Below are positions 8,223-17,066 of a stretch of DNA of 64,000 bases, one piece after another (the stretch's first letter is position 1; each line of letters begins with the position of its first letter). Location: contig JAHBVH010000001.1 of NCBI GenBank assembly GCA_019637645.1, forward strand, positions 62,001-126,000, read 5' to 3'. The notes under the pieces were generated by a model, which was not told the DNA's origin, searched no databases, and was given only the letters and a program-made list of their open reading frames with translations. The stretch is from Caldilineaceae bacterium. GTDB lineage: Bacteria > Chloroflexota > Anaerolineae > Caldilineales > Caldilineaceae. Made by a program: the position numbers and the translations under genes.

Positions 8223-8593
8223 CGTACTATGCGGTATGCGCACCGCCCTAATGAAGATTAACCATTAAATTCGGTAAATCAGCGCCTGCTCGGTCAAGCG
8301 GCGCGAAAGCGCACGAGTAAGGTCTACCGCTTTAATTTCTTACCCTTCATAGCCAATGAAAAGCGGCCCTGTTGATGCTTCGTGTGCAACAGGGCCGCTT
8401 TTCTGTGTGCTGCTTTTCCGGTGTGTCGTGAGTCTGTTTGCCGAGGAGAGTTTTCCTGTTAAATCAATCTTCGCATGACCTAACAGGCAGCCCCAAAACC
8501 AAAGGTCAGAAAGCCCTGTTGGCTTGGTCTAGTACAAAGATAGCAGCGCCAGATTAAGAGAATGTTTACAGCCTGTTATCCTTGCTCATGGCT
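8223..8593. other. Intergenic region between convergent hisE and ABC gene
   Basis: Apart from the terminator at 8359-8402 I see no coding frame, RNA gene or repeat here. Confidence 0.6.
8359..8402. terminator. Bidirectional terminator after hisE
   Basis: Arms AAAAGCGGCCCTGTTG (8359-8374) and its perfect complement (8387-8402) enclose a 12-base loop. The GC-rich core with A- and T-tails fits an intrinsic terminator in either direction, between convergent hisE and the ABC transporter gene. Confidence 0.85.
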
Positions 8594-10438
8594 TTAGTTC
8601 ATACTAACCGCGCTTTGTTCACCTTGGCTCCACACATCCAACTGCGCAAACGCTTCTTGGCGGAACTGCTGGGTATATAGGCGGTAGTAGTGCCCCTGTT
8701 GGCGCAGAAGCTCATGATGGTTGCCCATCTCGGCAATCCGGCCATTTTCAATGACCAAGATCCGGTCGGCGTTACGAATGGTCGATAGCCGGTGGGCGAT
8801 GACAAAGCTGGTGCGTCCTTGCATCAGCTTGTCCATGCCTCGCTGAATCAACCCTTCGGTAAGTGTATCAATCGAACTGGTTGCCTCGTCCATGATGAAG
8901 ATCTCCGGCTCGGCTAGAATGGCGCGGGCTAGGCTCAGGAGTTGCTTTTGCCCTACGGAGAGGAGGACACCCCCTTCACCCACTTCTTCTTCATAGCCTT
9001 TTTCGAGGGCCATAATAAATTCATGGGCACCGACCATGCGGGCCGCTTCTTCGACCTCGCCATCGGTGGCATTCAGCCGACCATAGCGAATATTATCGCG
9101 AATGGTGCCAGAGAAAAGATGGGGTGTTTGCAACACCATCCCCACCCGTGATTGGATCGTGGCCTGGGTAAGGTGCGTATAGTCATGGCCGTTGATCGTG
9201 ATCGTACCCTGTTTGGGTTCAAAGAACCGACAGAGTAGATTGACAATGGTTGACTTTCCACCACCAGTTGGCCCAACGAGCGCAATCGTTTCACCCTGTT
9301 TGATGTGCAAAGTGAAATTAGAAAGGATCGGTTCATTGTCGTTGTAGTAGAAGTCGACCTGGTCAAAGACAATGTCGCCGCGCAGTGTATCAATCGCCAC
9401 GGCATCGGGGCGATCGACGATATCCGGTTGGGCATCGATGAGCGAGAAGATCCGCTCACCAGAAGCAATGGCCTGTTGCATCTCGGCATAGACGCGCGCC
9501 ATTTCCTGGATCGGCCAGAGCATAAAGACGATATAGGAGATAAAAGCCTGAATGCTGCCAACGGTCATACTACCCATGACGCCGCCAGAAATACCGACGC
9601 TGCCACTGTACCAGACAATGATGATGACGCCGAACGAACTGATCATCTGCACCACGGGCAAGAAGAGCGCCGATAGCCAGGCCGCTCGGTAGCTAGCGTG
9701 ATACATATTGCCGGTTAGCTGGCTAAATTCTTGTAAGTTGCGCTCTTCGCGCGTCAAGGCTTTGATGACACGGACCCCGGTAATCGTCTCGTTATACGAG
9801 CCGGTGATCTTCGAGTTGATCTTGCGCACCGTACGGTATTCGCCAATAATACGCTGTTTGAACTGGACGGCAATCACCACAATAATCGGAATGATCACAA
9901 TGACCATCAGCGCTAGCTGCCAGTTGATAAGCGACATAAAGTAGACCGCGGTGGCAATATTCATGATCCCCCAAGTCACATCCATCAGCCCCCACGTAAC
10001 AAGCTCGGCTAGCCGGTCTGTGTCCGACGTAATGCGCGACATGATCCAGCCAATAGGTGTGCGGTTGTAGTACGAGAGAGACAACTGCTGCAAGTGATTA
10101 AACATCTTGCTGCGCAAGTCATAGCGTACCCGTTCGCCCAGGAGGCCCGTGGTATAGATAAACCCAAAGACGGCCACGGCTTGGATTAAGACGAGCCCCC
10201 CATAGATGCTCAGCAGATGCCAAAGCGCGTTGACATCGCGGGCGACGATCCCTTCGTCGATAATCAGCTTGCTTAGGTAGGTGAAATAGGATTCCAGAAA
10301 GGAAACCCCCATTACCGCGACCAGAAAGCCAGCCACCCAGCGCCAATAAGGTCGCAACTGCTGCAAAATACGCAGAATAGTCCTGCCATTGAATTGCGTC
10401 GTAAATTCTTCTTCTTCAAATTCAATCATGTCAGACAT
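8594..10438 (-). CDS. ABC exporter half-transporter, consensus-Glu subunit
   Basis: A 614-residue half-transporter: six hydrophobic helices (about residues 45-330) followed by an ATPase domain. Walker A is GPTGGGKS, Walker B with catalytic Glu is IFIMDEATS, and the H-loop is IAHRLST. The signature is degenerate, LLSVGQ instead of LSGGQ. This complements the neighbouring subunit, which has LSGGQ but Asp in place of the catalytic Glu. That is the pattern of heterodimeric type IV exporters such as BmrCD, LmrCD and TM287/288, which expel drugs or lipids. I place the start at the ATG of MSDMIEFEEEEF because AGGAGG precedes it by 7 bases; an upstream ATG at 10480 has no such site. It is the second gene of a two-gene operon. 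Confidence 0.93.
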   Translation of the reverse strand: MSDMIEFEEEEFTTQFNGRTILRILQQLRPYWRWVAGFLVAVMGVSFLESYFTYLSKLIIDEGIVARDVNALWHLLSIYGGLVLIQAVAVFGFIYTTGLLGERVRYDLRSKMFNHLQQLSLSYYNRTPIGWIMSRITSDTDRLAELVTWGLMDVTWGIMNIATAVYFMSLINWQLALMVIVIIPIIVVIAVQFKQRIIGEYRTVRKINSKITGSYNETITGVRVIKALTREERNLQEFSQLTGNMYHASYRAAWLSALFLPVVQMISSFGVIIIVWYSGSVGISGGVMGSMTVGSIQAFISYIVFMLWPIQEMARVYAEMQQAIASGERIFSLIDAQPDIVDRPDAVAIDTLRGDIVFDQVDFYYNDNEPILSNFTLHIKQGETIALVGPTGGGKSTIVNLLCRFFEPKQGTITINGHDYTHLTQATIQSRVGMVLQTPHLFSGTIRDNIRYGRLNATDGEVEEAARMVGAHEFIMALEKGYEEEVGEGGVLLSVGQKQLLSLARAILAEPEIFIMDEATSSIDTLTEGLIQRGMDKLMQGRTSFVIAHRLSTIRNADRILVIENGRIAEMGNHHELLRQQGHYYRLYTQQFRQEAFAQLDVWSQGEQSAVSMN

Positions 10439-10469
10439 GACGAATCCTCCTGAAATTTTGTTAGATTGG

Positions 10470-10535
10470 TCATTGGTCACTAGTCATTGGTCACTAGTCA
10501 TTGGTCACTAGTCATTGGTCACTAGTCATTGGTCA
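10470..10535. repeat. 14-bp tandem repeat, 4.7 copies, between ABC genes
   Basis: TCATTGGTCACTAG is repeated perfectly head to tail four times (10470-10525), followed by 10 bases of a fifth copy. It lies 32 bases before the start of the downstream ABC gene. CATTGGTCA elements continue as near-repeats in the flank (TCATGATTTCCAATG). Confidence 0.95.
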
Positions 10536-10579
10536 TGATTTCCAATGCCCTAGTTTCCAGTCTCCAACTTCCAATCCCT

Positions 10580-12415
10580 TTAATTGTTCATCACTTGTAA
10601 CTGCGTTTCGAATTCTTGCTCGATGCGCGTTTGCGCTTCGTAGATCCGGCGATAGAAGCCTTCTTGTGCTAGTAGCTGTTCGTGATTACCCCGCTGCACA
10701 ATACTTCCTTGATGGAAAACCAGAATCAGATCGGCGTCCATCACGGTCTGGATGCGGTGGGCAATAATAAAGGTGGTGCGACCCCGCATAAGATTTTGCA
10801 GTGCCTGCCGAATCAACGCTTCCGTTTCCGTATCGACTGCCGAGGTAGAGTCATCCAGAATCAGAATGCGGGGATCTTTGAGCAGGGTGCGGGCAATCGC
10901 CATGCGCTGTTTTTGGCCGCCGGACAGGGTAATGCCCCGTTCCCCAATCAGCGTGTCGTAGCCTTGGGGAAACTTGCTCATGATCACTTCATGAATAGCC
11001 GCGGCGCGGGCTGCATTCTCCACTTCGCTTTGCGTTACCACGCGGCCCACCCCATAGGTGATGTTGTCGCGCAGGGAGCGGGAGAAGAGAAATGGTTCTT
11101 GTTCCACAATCCCGATCGCTTGGCGCAGGTAGTGGCGTGAATAGTTTTTCAGCTCGACCCCATCTAGCAGAATGCGCCCGTCGCTGTAGTCATAGAACCG
11201 CGGCAGTAAGTTGACCAAGGAACTCTTGCCCGAGCCGGTTGGCCCTAATAAAGCAATCCGCTGGCCTGGTTTACAGTGGAATGAAATATCCCGTAGAACC
11301 AACTCATGGTCAGCATGATAGCGGAAGTTGACATGGCTAAAGATCAGCTCCCCGCGCAGCGGTTGCTTGGGTTGGAAATCATCGGCACTCAACGGTTCGC
11401 GATCCGCTTTGATGACCTCCCCAACCCGCCCTAGCGACACAAGCCCCGTGGACATCTGGACAATCAGGCGGCCTAGGTTGCGCATCGGCCAAATGATCCA
11501 GATGACCAGCCCGGCATAGGCCAGGTAATCACCCACCGTGATCTCGCCACGAATGGCCATCATAGCGGCAAAGGCAAAACCACCGACCATTTGGGCGCCA
11601 CAGATCACATCGGTGACGGGCCAAAAGGTGGCATGGGTGATCAGGAGCTTTTTCCCTAACTCATATTTACCCCAGTTGATCTTATCGAACTTCGCCATCT
11701 CATAGGGCTGGCGCGCAAAGGCTTTTACCACCCGGACACCACTCAGATTCTCTTGCACGGTCGTCGAGAGCAGCGCTTCCTGGTTCTGATAGGCTTCATA
11801 GCGCTTCTCGACCAAGGTGAAGAAGTAGTACGAGATGATCAAAACCAGCGGGATGACAATGATCGAGACTAGCGCGAGCTTCCAGTTGATATAGAAGATG
11901 GCAGCAAAGTTCACTACAAAGAGCAAGACAACACGGCCACTCTCAATGGCCTGGTCGGCAAAGAAGCGCCGAATGGCATCGACATCCGACGTGGCGCGTT
12001 GCAACAGATCGCCCGTTTGCATCTGATCATGATAGGTGTACGAAAGCCGCTGAATATGATCATAGAGATATTCGCGCAGCCGCCGCGTAATCCCTTCGGC
12101 GGTTTGCGCGGCCAATTTGCGGCTTTGGAAGGTGAAGAAGGACTGGGCACTGGCCAGGCTCAGAAAACCTAGCAAGATCAGCCATAGGCCCACTGCTTCG
12201 CCTTGGTCACCAAGATAAGTATCGATAAAATAGCGGATCAGCAGATAGGTGCCCGTATTGGCAAAGGCTGCTAACCCCAAGCTAATCGTCGCACCAAAAT
12301 AGGTGTTGTGATAGCCGGTCATCAAACGCCAGATTTTGCGCAACTTGCTTTCTTCATTGACAACCGTCTTTAGATCAAAGCTCGGTTGTTGGATTGTTAC
12401 GGCACTCTCTAACAT
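10580..12415 (-). CDS. ABC exporter half-transporter, degenerate-site subunit
   Basis: A 611-residue half-transporter with six membrane helices and an ATPase domain. Walker A is GPTGSGKS, the signature is a canonical LSGGQ, and the H-loop is IAHRIQT. In Walker B the catalytic Glu is Asp (ILILDDSTS). This marks the degenerate ATP site of an asymmetric heterodimer with the downstream gene product, whose signature is degenerate instead. The ATG follows AAAGGATTACCCCC. It is the first gene of the operon, and its 5' side holds a long leader with a short ORF and two terminators. Drug export is the likely role by family; the substrate is unknown. Confidence 0.93.
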   Translation of the reverse strand: MLESAVTIQQPSFDLKTVVNEESKLRKIWRLMTGYHNTYFGATISLGLAAFANTGTYLLIRYFIDTYLGDQGEAVGLWLILLGFLSLASAQSFFTFQSRKLAAQTAEGITRRLREYLYDHIQRLSYTYHDQMQTGDLLQRATSDVDAIRRFFADQAIESGRVVLLFVVNFAAIFYINWKLALVSIIVIPLVLIISYYFFTLVEKRYEAYQNQEALLSTTVQENLSGVRVVKAFARQPYEMAKFDKINWGKYELGKKLLITHATFWPVTDVICGAQMVGGFAFAAMMAIRGEITVGDYLAYAGLVIWIIWPMRNLGRLIVQMSTGLVSLGRVGEVIKADREPLSADDFQPKQPLRGELIFSHVNFRYHADHELVLRDISFHCKPGQRIALLGPTGSGKSSLVNLLPRFYDYSDGRILLDGVELKNYSRHYLRQAIGIVEQEPFLFSRSLRDNITYGVGRVVTQSEVENAARAAAIHEVIMSKFPQGYDTLIGERGITLSGGQKQRMAIARTLLKDPRILILDDSTSAVDTETEALIRQALQNLMRGRTTFIIAHRIQTVMDADLILVFHQGSIVQRGNHEQLLAQEGFYRRIYEAQTRIEQEFETQLQVMNN

Positions 12416-12592
12416 GGGGGTAATCCTTTCTGTTAGGCAATTTGGATAAAATGGCCACGGATACGCTCGTTTGAACGAGTATACGCGATGACGGCGTACC
12501 CTGTAACCTACAATCGATCAGCACCGACGCTGTACGAATGGCCCTGTCCCAAGGAGCAGGTCTTGTCTGCACTAGGAGATAGGCACCAAACA

Positions 12593-12639
12593 AAAAAGAC
12601 GTGGGCGCTTGGCTATTACACCAATGCCTACGTCTTTTT
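12593..12639. terminator. Leader terminator 2 upstream of the ABC operon
   Basis: AAAAAGACGT (12593-12602) pairs with ACGTCTTTTT (12630-12639). Inner GGC/GCC-type and TTGG/CCAA pairings lengthen the stem. A U-run follows on either strand. In the minus direction it lies after leader terminator 1 and 180 bases before the ABC start. Confidence 0.75.
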
Positions 12640-12675
12640 GCGCGCCCTAAAATTCCCAGCAAACCGGGGCAGGGC

Positions 12676-12715
12676 AAAAAAAAGCCGCAGGCATCAGATG
12701 AGATGCGCTGCGGCT
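12676..12715 (-). terminator. Leader terminator 1 with eight-U tail
   Basis: On the minus strand AGCCGCAG/CTGCGGCT (8 bp) plus GCATC/GATGC (5 bp, one bulge) form a stem with a 6-base loop. Eight consecutive T residues follow (complement of 12676-12683). It begins 25 bases after the stop of the 32-codon leader ORF, the usual spacing for a termination-control element. Confidence 0.8.
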
Positions 12716-12739
12716 GCCAGTATTTAATTCATACGGCAA

Positions 12740-12838
12740 CTATTGGTCAGCAGACGCACCATTCCCTTGATCACGCATTCCCTGATCACTCATTCTGACT
12801 CCGTTAAGAATGGCGAATAAGATTCGCTCGTGCATCAT
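12740..12838 (-). CDS. Putative 32-codon leader peptide of the ABC operon
   Basis: ATG ATG starts with a strong ribosome binding site (AAAGGAGAGG, 5-6 bases upstream) and a TAG stop at 12740. The peptide begins MMHERILFAILNG and contains a repeated DQG pattern (SDQGMRDQGNG), reflecting an imperfect 15-base direct repeat in the DNA. No known family is recognised. Its position directly before two consecutive terminators and an exporter operon suggests a regulatory leader peptide. The B. subtilis bmrB-bmrCD arrangement, where a leader peptide controls attenuation of a heterodimeric exporter, is the closest described parallel. That function is inferred. Confidence 0.6.
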   Translation of the reverse strand: MMHERILFAILNGVRMSDQGMRDQGNGASADQ

Positions 12839-13131
12839 ATCAACCTCTCCTTTACCGATCTGCTACCGCTTAACTCCCCGCAACCTACAGGCTAGACAGC
12901 GGTATCATCTAGGAACGGTAATTAGGATTTTACGAAACTTTGTTACGTTGCCGACGATAATTCTTTGTTATGACAAAAAACTGCTCAATAAGAAAATAGG
13001 TTTCAAACCAAGTCGTTCCATGTCTAACAGACAACCCTACTACTGCACAGGGCACACCTTTGTAGGCTATCATACGCTAAATTCTTTTGTCAAATAGCCC
13101 ATTGGATAAAAAACAAAATGACGATGATGGA

Positions 13132-14667
13132 TTAGGCCAGCTTTAGATCATAGATAGCACCATATTTGGTGTGCAGGTACTGTAGATAGGGGTCTAAGGA
13201 AAGCGAACCGCCCGTAACCCGCTGTACAAGCTCGGCAGCTGTAAATTTGTTGCCGTGCCAATAGATATTTTCCTGCAGCCATCTATGCAAGGTCGTAAAG
13301 TTACCCGCCGCGACTTCCGCGGGAATGGTCGGATGCGCAGCGAGCGCCTGGGCATAGAATTGGGCAGCCAAAATGTTGCCCAAGCTATAGCCTTGAAAGA
13401 CGCCGCCGATGGGTCCGCCAAACCAGTGCACATCTTGTAAAACACCCTCCCGCCGATTGGGGGCCGTAACCCCTAAACTCGTTTGGTAGAGCTCATCCCA
13501 AGCGTCAGGCAGATCTTTGATGGTCAACTGCCCTTCCAAGAGCGCCAGCTCTAACTCAAAGCGGATCGCGACATGTAAGTTATAGGTGACCTCATCGGCA
13601 TCAACCCGGATCAAGGACGGCTGGACCTTGTTGATCGCGCGGTAGAAGGTTTCCAGCGGCACTTTGCCCAACTGATCGGGGAAGACGGCCTGTAGCTTCG
13701 GATAATAGTAGTGCCAAAATTCGAGGCTACGCCCGATCTGATTCTCCCAAAGTCGTGATTGGCTCTCATGAATACCGGCGGATGCACCGTCGGCGAGTGG
13801 CGTTCGTTCAAAGGCCGGATTAATTCCTTGCTCATAGAGGGCGTGGCCGGCTTCGTGGAAGGTGCTAAAAATGCCATCGCTTAATTCGTGTTCATGAATA
13901 CGCGTTGTAATGCGGATATCACCGAGTGAGAATTTAGTCATAAAGGGGTGGTGGGTTTTATCCTGGCGACCGCGCGTAAAGTCATAGCCAAATTCTTTGA
14001 TGACGGCTAGCCCAAAATCCCATTGCCCCTTTTCTGGAAAATATTGGAAGAGACAGTCATCATCCACTTGGGGCTGGGCATGAATCGCATTGACAATGGG
14101 GCGGAGCTTTGTCCGTAGCTCTTGAAAAAAGGGCCGTAACGTGGCGACTGTCATGCCATAATCACTGGTGTTGATCAGCGGATCCGCAATGTGTTGATAG
14201 CCTGGGAAATAATTGGCCAGTTGGCGACTGAGCTCTAAGGTTTTCTCTAAATAAGGGGCGACAAGGCCAAAGTCGTCGGCGGGCCGCGCTTTGACCCAGG
14301 CTTCGTAGGAATCGGCTGTATGATTGGCCAGCTCTGCCGCAAAACTAGCAGGTACACACGTGGCCCGCTCATAATCGCGCCGCGTGACCCGGAGCAGGGC
14401 TGCTTCGTCGGCCTCGGGTGGTAGGCTTTCGCCATAACTTGCCAGCTGATCGAGCAACTGACCAATAAGCGGTGCTGTAAATTTCTCATGGGCCAGTCGT
14501 TGCAGGGTGGCTAGCTGACGCCCGCGCGCGGCACCGCCTCCTGATGGCATGTAGGTCGTTTGGTCCCAATTGAGTAGGTCGGCGGCGGCTTTTAGATCAT
14601 TGACCTCCCCAAGTAGATCGAGCAACTGGCGGAACTGAGGGGGAACTTGCTGGGTTGAATTCAACAT
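13132..14667 (-). CDS. M32 family metallocarboxypeptidase (Taq type)
   Basis: Zinc carboxypeptidase that removes C-terminal residues from peptides in the cytoplasm. The 511-residue protein has all the family motifs: HEAGHALYEQG (zinc-binding HExxH with Glu), HESQSRLWEN, IRVDADEVTYNLH, the LQDVHWFGG segment and GYSLGN. I start at the ATG of MLNSTQQVPP, which gives the normal family length of about 500. An in-frame ATG at 14778 would add 37 residues without homology and has no better ribosome binding site. The gene stands alone, divergent from the S1-domain gene. Confidence 0.93.
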   Translation of the reverse strand: MLNSTQQVPPQFRQLLDLLGEVNDLKAAADLLNWDQTTYMPSGGGAARGRQLATLQRLAHEKFTAPLIGQLLDQLASYGESLPPEADEAALLRVTRRDYERATCVPASFAAELANHTADSYEAWVKARPADDFGLVAPYLEKTLELSRQLANYFPGYQHIADPLINTSDYGMTVATLRPFFQELRTKLRPIVNAIHAQPQVDDDCLFQYFPEKGQWDFGLAVIKEFGYDFTRGRQDKTHHPFMTKFSLGDIRITTRIHEHELSDGIFSTFHEAGHALYEQGINPAFERTPLADGASAGIHESQSRLWENQIGRSLEFWHYYYPKLQAVFPDQLGKVPLETFYRAINKVQPSLIRVDADEVTYNLHVAIRFELELALLEGQLTIKDLPDAWDELYQTSLGVTAPNRREGVLQDVHWFGGPIGGVFQGYSLGNILAAQFYAQALAAHPTIPAEVAAGNFTTLHRWLQENIYWHGNKFTAAELVQRVTGGSLSLDPYLQYLHTKYGAIYDLKLA

Positions 14668-15154
14668 ATTCACAGGCTGGGTTACTTTCTCTCTATTGGA
14701 ATAAGGCAAACAATCAGCTAGAAGCACTTCATAGGGATTTTTTGAATGTCCAATGTGGCCGCGTTCTTGCCCAAACAAATTGCTTTAGTCCGGCTGTGGA
14801 ACAAAACAGAACAAACGATATTATAAGATAAGCGGAATTGTTCAACAATTTTAGGGCTCTTTGCAAAGGCCACCTTTGTCGCGCGCGCTTCTCCCATTGT
14901 TCCTTACTGCTGTATCTACTGCTGTATCTACTGCTGTATCTACTGCGGAAAATGTCCCCTTTGCTTTCAATCTACGGAGAAAAGTGTATATGTTACAATG
15001 TTCACAAGCCAGACAAATCTTTGGCATATCCAGAGGCAGCGGTTATAATAACCAAATAGCAGCTATTTCATATTTAAAAAAAGAGGATAACAACGTCGTA
15101 ACTATACGAGAGACAGGCTGGGCTTGCGATGTTGTAAGTGTCGGGGAGGCAAAG
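14668..15154. other. Divergent intergenic region with a 12-bp repeat
   Basis: The frame of the S1-domain gene stays open upstream to 14861, but the added residues are repeat-derived and low-complexity and lack homology. I treat the region as non-coding leader. It holds the 12-bp repeat at 14905-14946 and should hold the promoters of the M32 and S1 genes. Confidence 0.5.
14905..14946. repeat. 12-bp tandem repeat, 3.5 copies
   Basis: TACTGCTGTATC is repeated perfectly at 14905, 14917 and 14929, with a half copy after. It lies about 210 bases upstream of the S1-domain gene. Confidence 0.95.
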
Positions 15155-16081
15155 ATGAGTGAAGAAGCACAAACGAGTGTAGCGACAGTGGAGGTTACAC
15201 CGGAAAGCAGCCAAGAAACACCCTCTAATGAGGGGAACACACTGCAGGACGAGCAGACCGAGAGCGTTGCTCTCGATACAACTGCTGAAACAGAAGAAGA
15301 TTCCATTGCAATAGAAGCTGATGGGCGCGTTGTCAAGCTCTTGGCCATTGGTCAACAAGTCCTTGGTACCGTAAAACGGGTAACCGAATTTGGGGCTTTC
15401 GTCGATATTGGCGTTGGCCGCGATGGCTTAGTGCATATTTCGGAGCTGTCTGTTCGGCGTGTTGGCAAAGTGACCGATGTCCTCAAGGAAGGACAGGAGG
15501 TTACGGTTTGGATCAAAAAGCTGGATCGCGATCGCAATCGCATCAGCCTTAGCATGATCGAGCCAGGCACAAAAACCATTCGCGATTTGGAAAAGGGCGA
15601 GATTGTGCAGGGTACTGTCACCCGCATCCTACCCTATGGTGCCTTTATCGATATTGGTGTTGGTCGCGATGCTCTGCTCCATATCCGTGAGATGAGCGAA
15701 CGCTATATTGCGCGGCCAGAGGATGTCGTGAATGTCGGTGATACCATCGAAGCACGCATCATTGAACTCAGCCGCCGTCGTCAGCGAGTTGACCTGAGCA
15801 TGAAGGGGCTACGTCCAGAACCCGAACCAGAACCCATGCCAGAACCAGTTGTTGCCGAGCCGCAGGTGGCTGCGGAACCAACTCCTGAAGAAGATGCCGT
15901 AGACGAATTTGCTGATGTGGAAGTCTTGACGCCAATGGAATTGGCCTTCAAACGGGCCATGGAAGCCGAAGGCATCAAACTGACAATCACCGATAAGAAG
16001 AGCCGCAACAAAAAGGGAAAACGCGGTTCACGTTCCCTCCAAGACGAAATTATTGCCCGTACTTTACAAGCCCGCGGGTAA
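15155..16081 (+). CDS. Protein with two S1 RNA-binding domains
   Basis: A 308-residue protein with an acidic, low-complexity N-terminus (residues 1-60), two S1 domains (GQQVLGTVKRVTEFGAFVDI and GEIVQGTVTRILPYGAFIDI, each about 70 residues) and a basic C-terminal tail (KKSRNKKGKRGSRS). S1 domains bind single-stranded RNA, as in ribosomal protein S1. This form with two repeats flanked by charged tails resembles S1-like proteins of several phyla and probably works at the ribosome or in RNA handling. The start is the ATG after GGGGAGGC, a strong ribosome binding site. A long hairpin terminator follows the stop by 3 bases. Confidence 0.85.
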   Translation: MSEEAQTSVATVEVTPESSQETPSNEGNTLQDEQTESVALDTTAETEEDSIAIEADGRVVKLLAIGQQVLGTVKRVTEFGAFVDIGVGRDGLVHISELSVRRVGKVTDVLKEGQEVTVWIKKLDRDRNRISLSMIEPGTKTIRDLEKGEIVQGTVTRILPYGAFIDIGVGRDALLHIREMSERYIARPEDVVNVGDTIEARIIELSRRRQRVDLSMKGLRPEPEPEPMPEPVVAEPQVAAEPTPEEDAVDEFADVEVLTPMELAFKRAMEAEGIKLTITDKKSRNKKGKRGSRSLQDEIIARTLQARG

Positions 16082-16084
16082 GCT

Positions 16085-16147
16085 CTAATCGTGGATATTG
16101 GCTGACGGATAGTGCCACACTATCCATCAGCCAATATCCACGATTAG
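16085..16147. terminator. 30-bp hairpin between convergent genes
   Basis: Arms 16085-16114 and 16118-16147 pair with one mismatch around a CCA loop, and TTTT follows on the plus strand. It serves the S1 gene, and probably the MBL gene from the other side. Confidence 0.85.
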
Positions 16148-16157
16148 TTTTGCTTCG

Positions 16158-16805
16158 CTAGTTCCTCTCCATTTCCTCGTTTGTTGGCCATTCGGCATCG
16201 CCGAAAAAGTCGCCATGTTCCTTTGCGACAAACGCCTCAATCTGTTTGCGAAGGTCGCCTAAGCGAAATGCTGGTCCATGCCCAGGATAACAAATTGTAT
16301 CATCTGCCCAGGATAGGACAACAGTACGGAGGGTATCCAAGGTGGTCTGAAAGCCTTCAGCCGACCAAGTTTTGCCTGGACCACCTGCAAAGATCGTATC
16401 GCCCACAACTGTCCGCGCATCATTGACTAGCGCAAAGCAGATTTGGTCGTCAATATGCCCAGGCGTGTAATAGACCTGGAGCTGATGGCGGCCAACTTGC
16501 ACAAAGTCACCCGCTGCTAAGGTCCGATCCCGCGTGATCCCGCGCCCACTGGTATTGGCATGCGCCATGAGTGGCACCTGGAGGCGTTGTCGCATTTCGT
16601 CCAGTGCACCGATGTGATCGGGATGGGTATGGGTTAAGAGGATCGCCACCGGTGTACTGCCTGCCAACATGGCGGTTAAGCGAGCGGGGTCAGCGCCTGG
16701 ATCAATGAGCACACTTGCGCCCGTAGTTGGGCAAATCAGGGCATAGGTATTCATCGGCCACGGCCCTACTTGCCGGTGGCGTAACTCCAAAGGTGCATCT
16801 GCCAT
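16158..16805 (-). CDS. MBL-fold metallohydrolase (glyoxalase II-like)
   Basis: A 215-residue metallo-beta-lactamase-fold hydrolase. The metal site motif is complete: THTHPDHIGAL (HxHxDH), a later His in TPGHIDDQI, the Asp in VVGDTIFAGG and the final His in CYPGHGPA. This set matches the YcbL/glyoxalase II group, which hydrolyses thioesters such as S-lactoylglutathione. Without the C-terminal glyoxalase II domain the substrate is open. GGAAAGGAAAA precedes the ATG. The gene is single and convergent with the S1 gene. Confidence 0.88.
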   Translation of the reverse strand: MADAPLELRHRQVGPWPMNTYALICPTTGASVLIDPGADPARLTAMLAGSTPVAILLTHTHPDHIGALDEMRQRLQVPLMAHANTSGRGITRDRTLAAGDFVQVGRHQLQVYYTPGHIDDQICFALVNDARTVVGDTIFAGGPGKTWSAEGFQTTLDTLRTVVLSWADDTICYPGHGPAFRLGDLRKQIEAFVAKEHGDFFGDAEWPTNEEMERN

Positions 16806-17066
16806 CTTTTTTCCTTTCCGCTAGCACGACGGGATGGTATTGTCTAGATTTACAAGGGAGGGGGTTCGCGGCTGCCTAGCCAGGGCGTGTCAGCCTCAGA
16901 TAGTATACCACCCTCCTAGCCGAGTGGCTAGGCCACAACTGACCACGTTCATGGCGGAAAAGACGCGTTGCTCTTGTATGCTAAGGATGACAGGAAGCCC
17001 CAACAGACAAGCCGTTCATCCTAGCACCCCTCGCTTAGATGGACCAAGCAAGAAGGAAGGCTATCT

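Larger units (their letters stand above)
12416..13131. promoter_or_regulatory. Regulatory leader of the ABC operon and flank
   Basis: From right to left on the minus strand this holds: an AT-rich stretch (12920-13130) that probably carries the promoter, though I find no pair of boxes that convinces me; the leader ORF (12838-12740); terminator 1; terminator 2; and about 180 bases before the ABC start. The stop side of the M32 peptidase gene lies to the right. Confidence 0.55.

Noticed and set aside
14861..15154. Upstream extension of the S1-domain gene
   Set aside because: The frame is open, but the extra residues come from the 12-bp repeat and have no homology; a strong ribosome binding site fixes the start at 15155.
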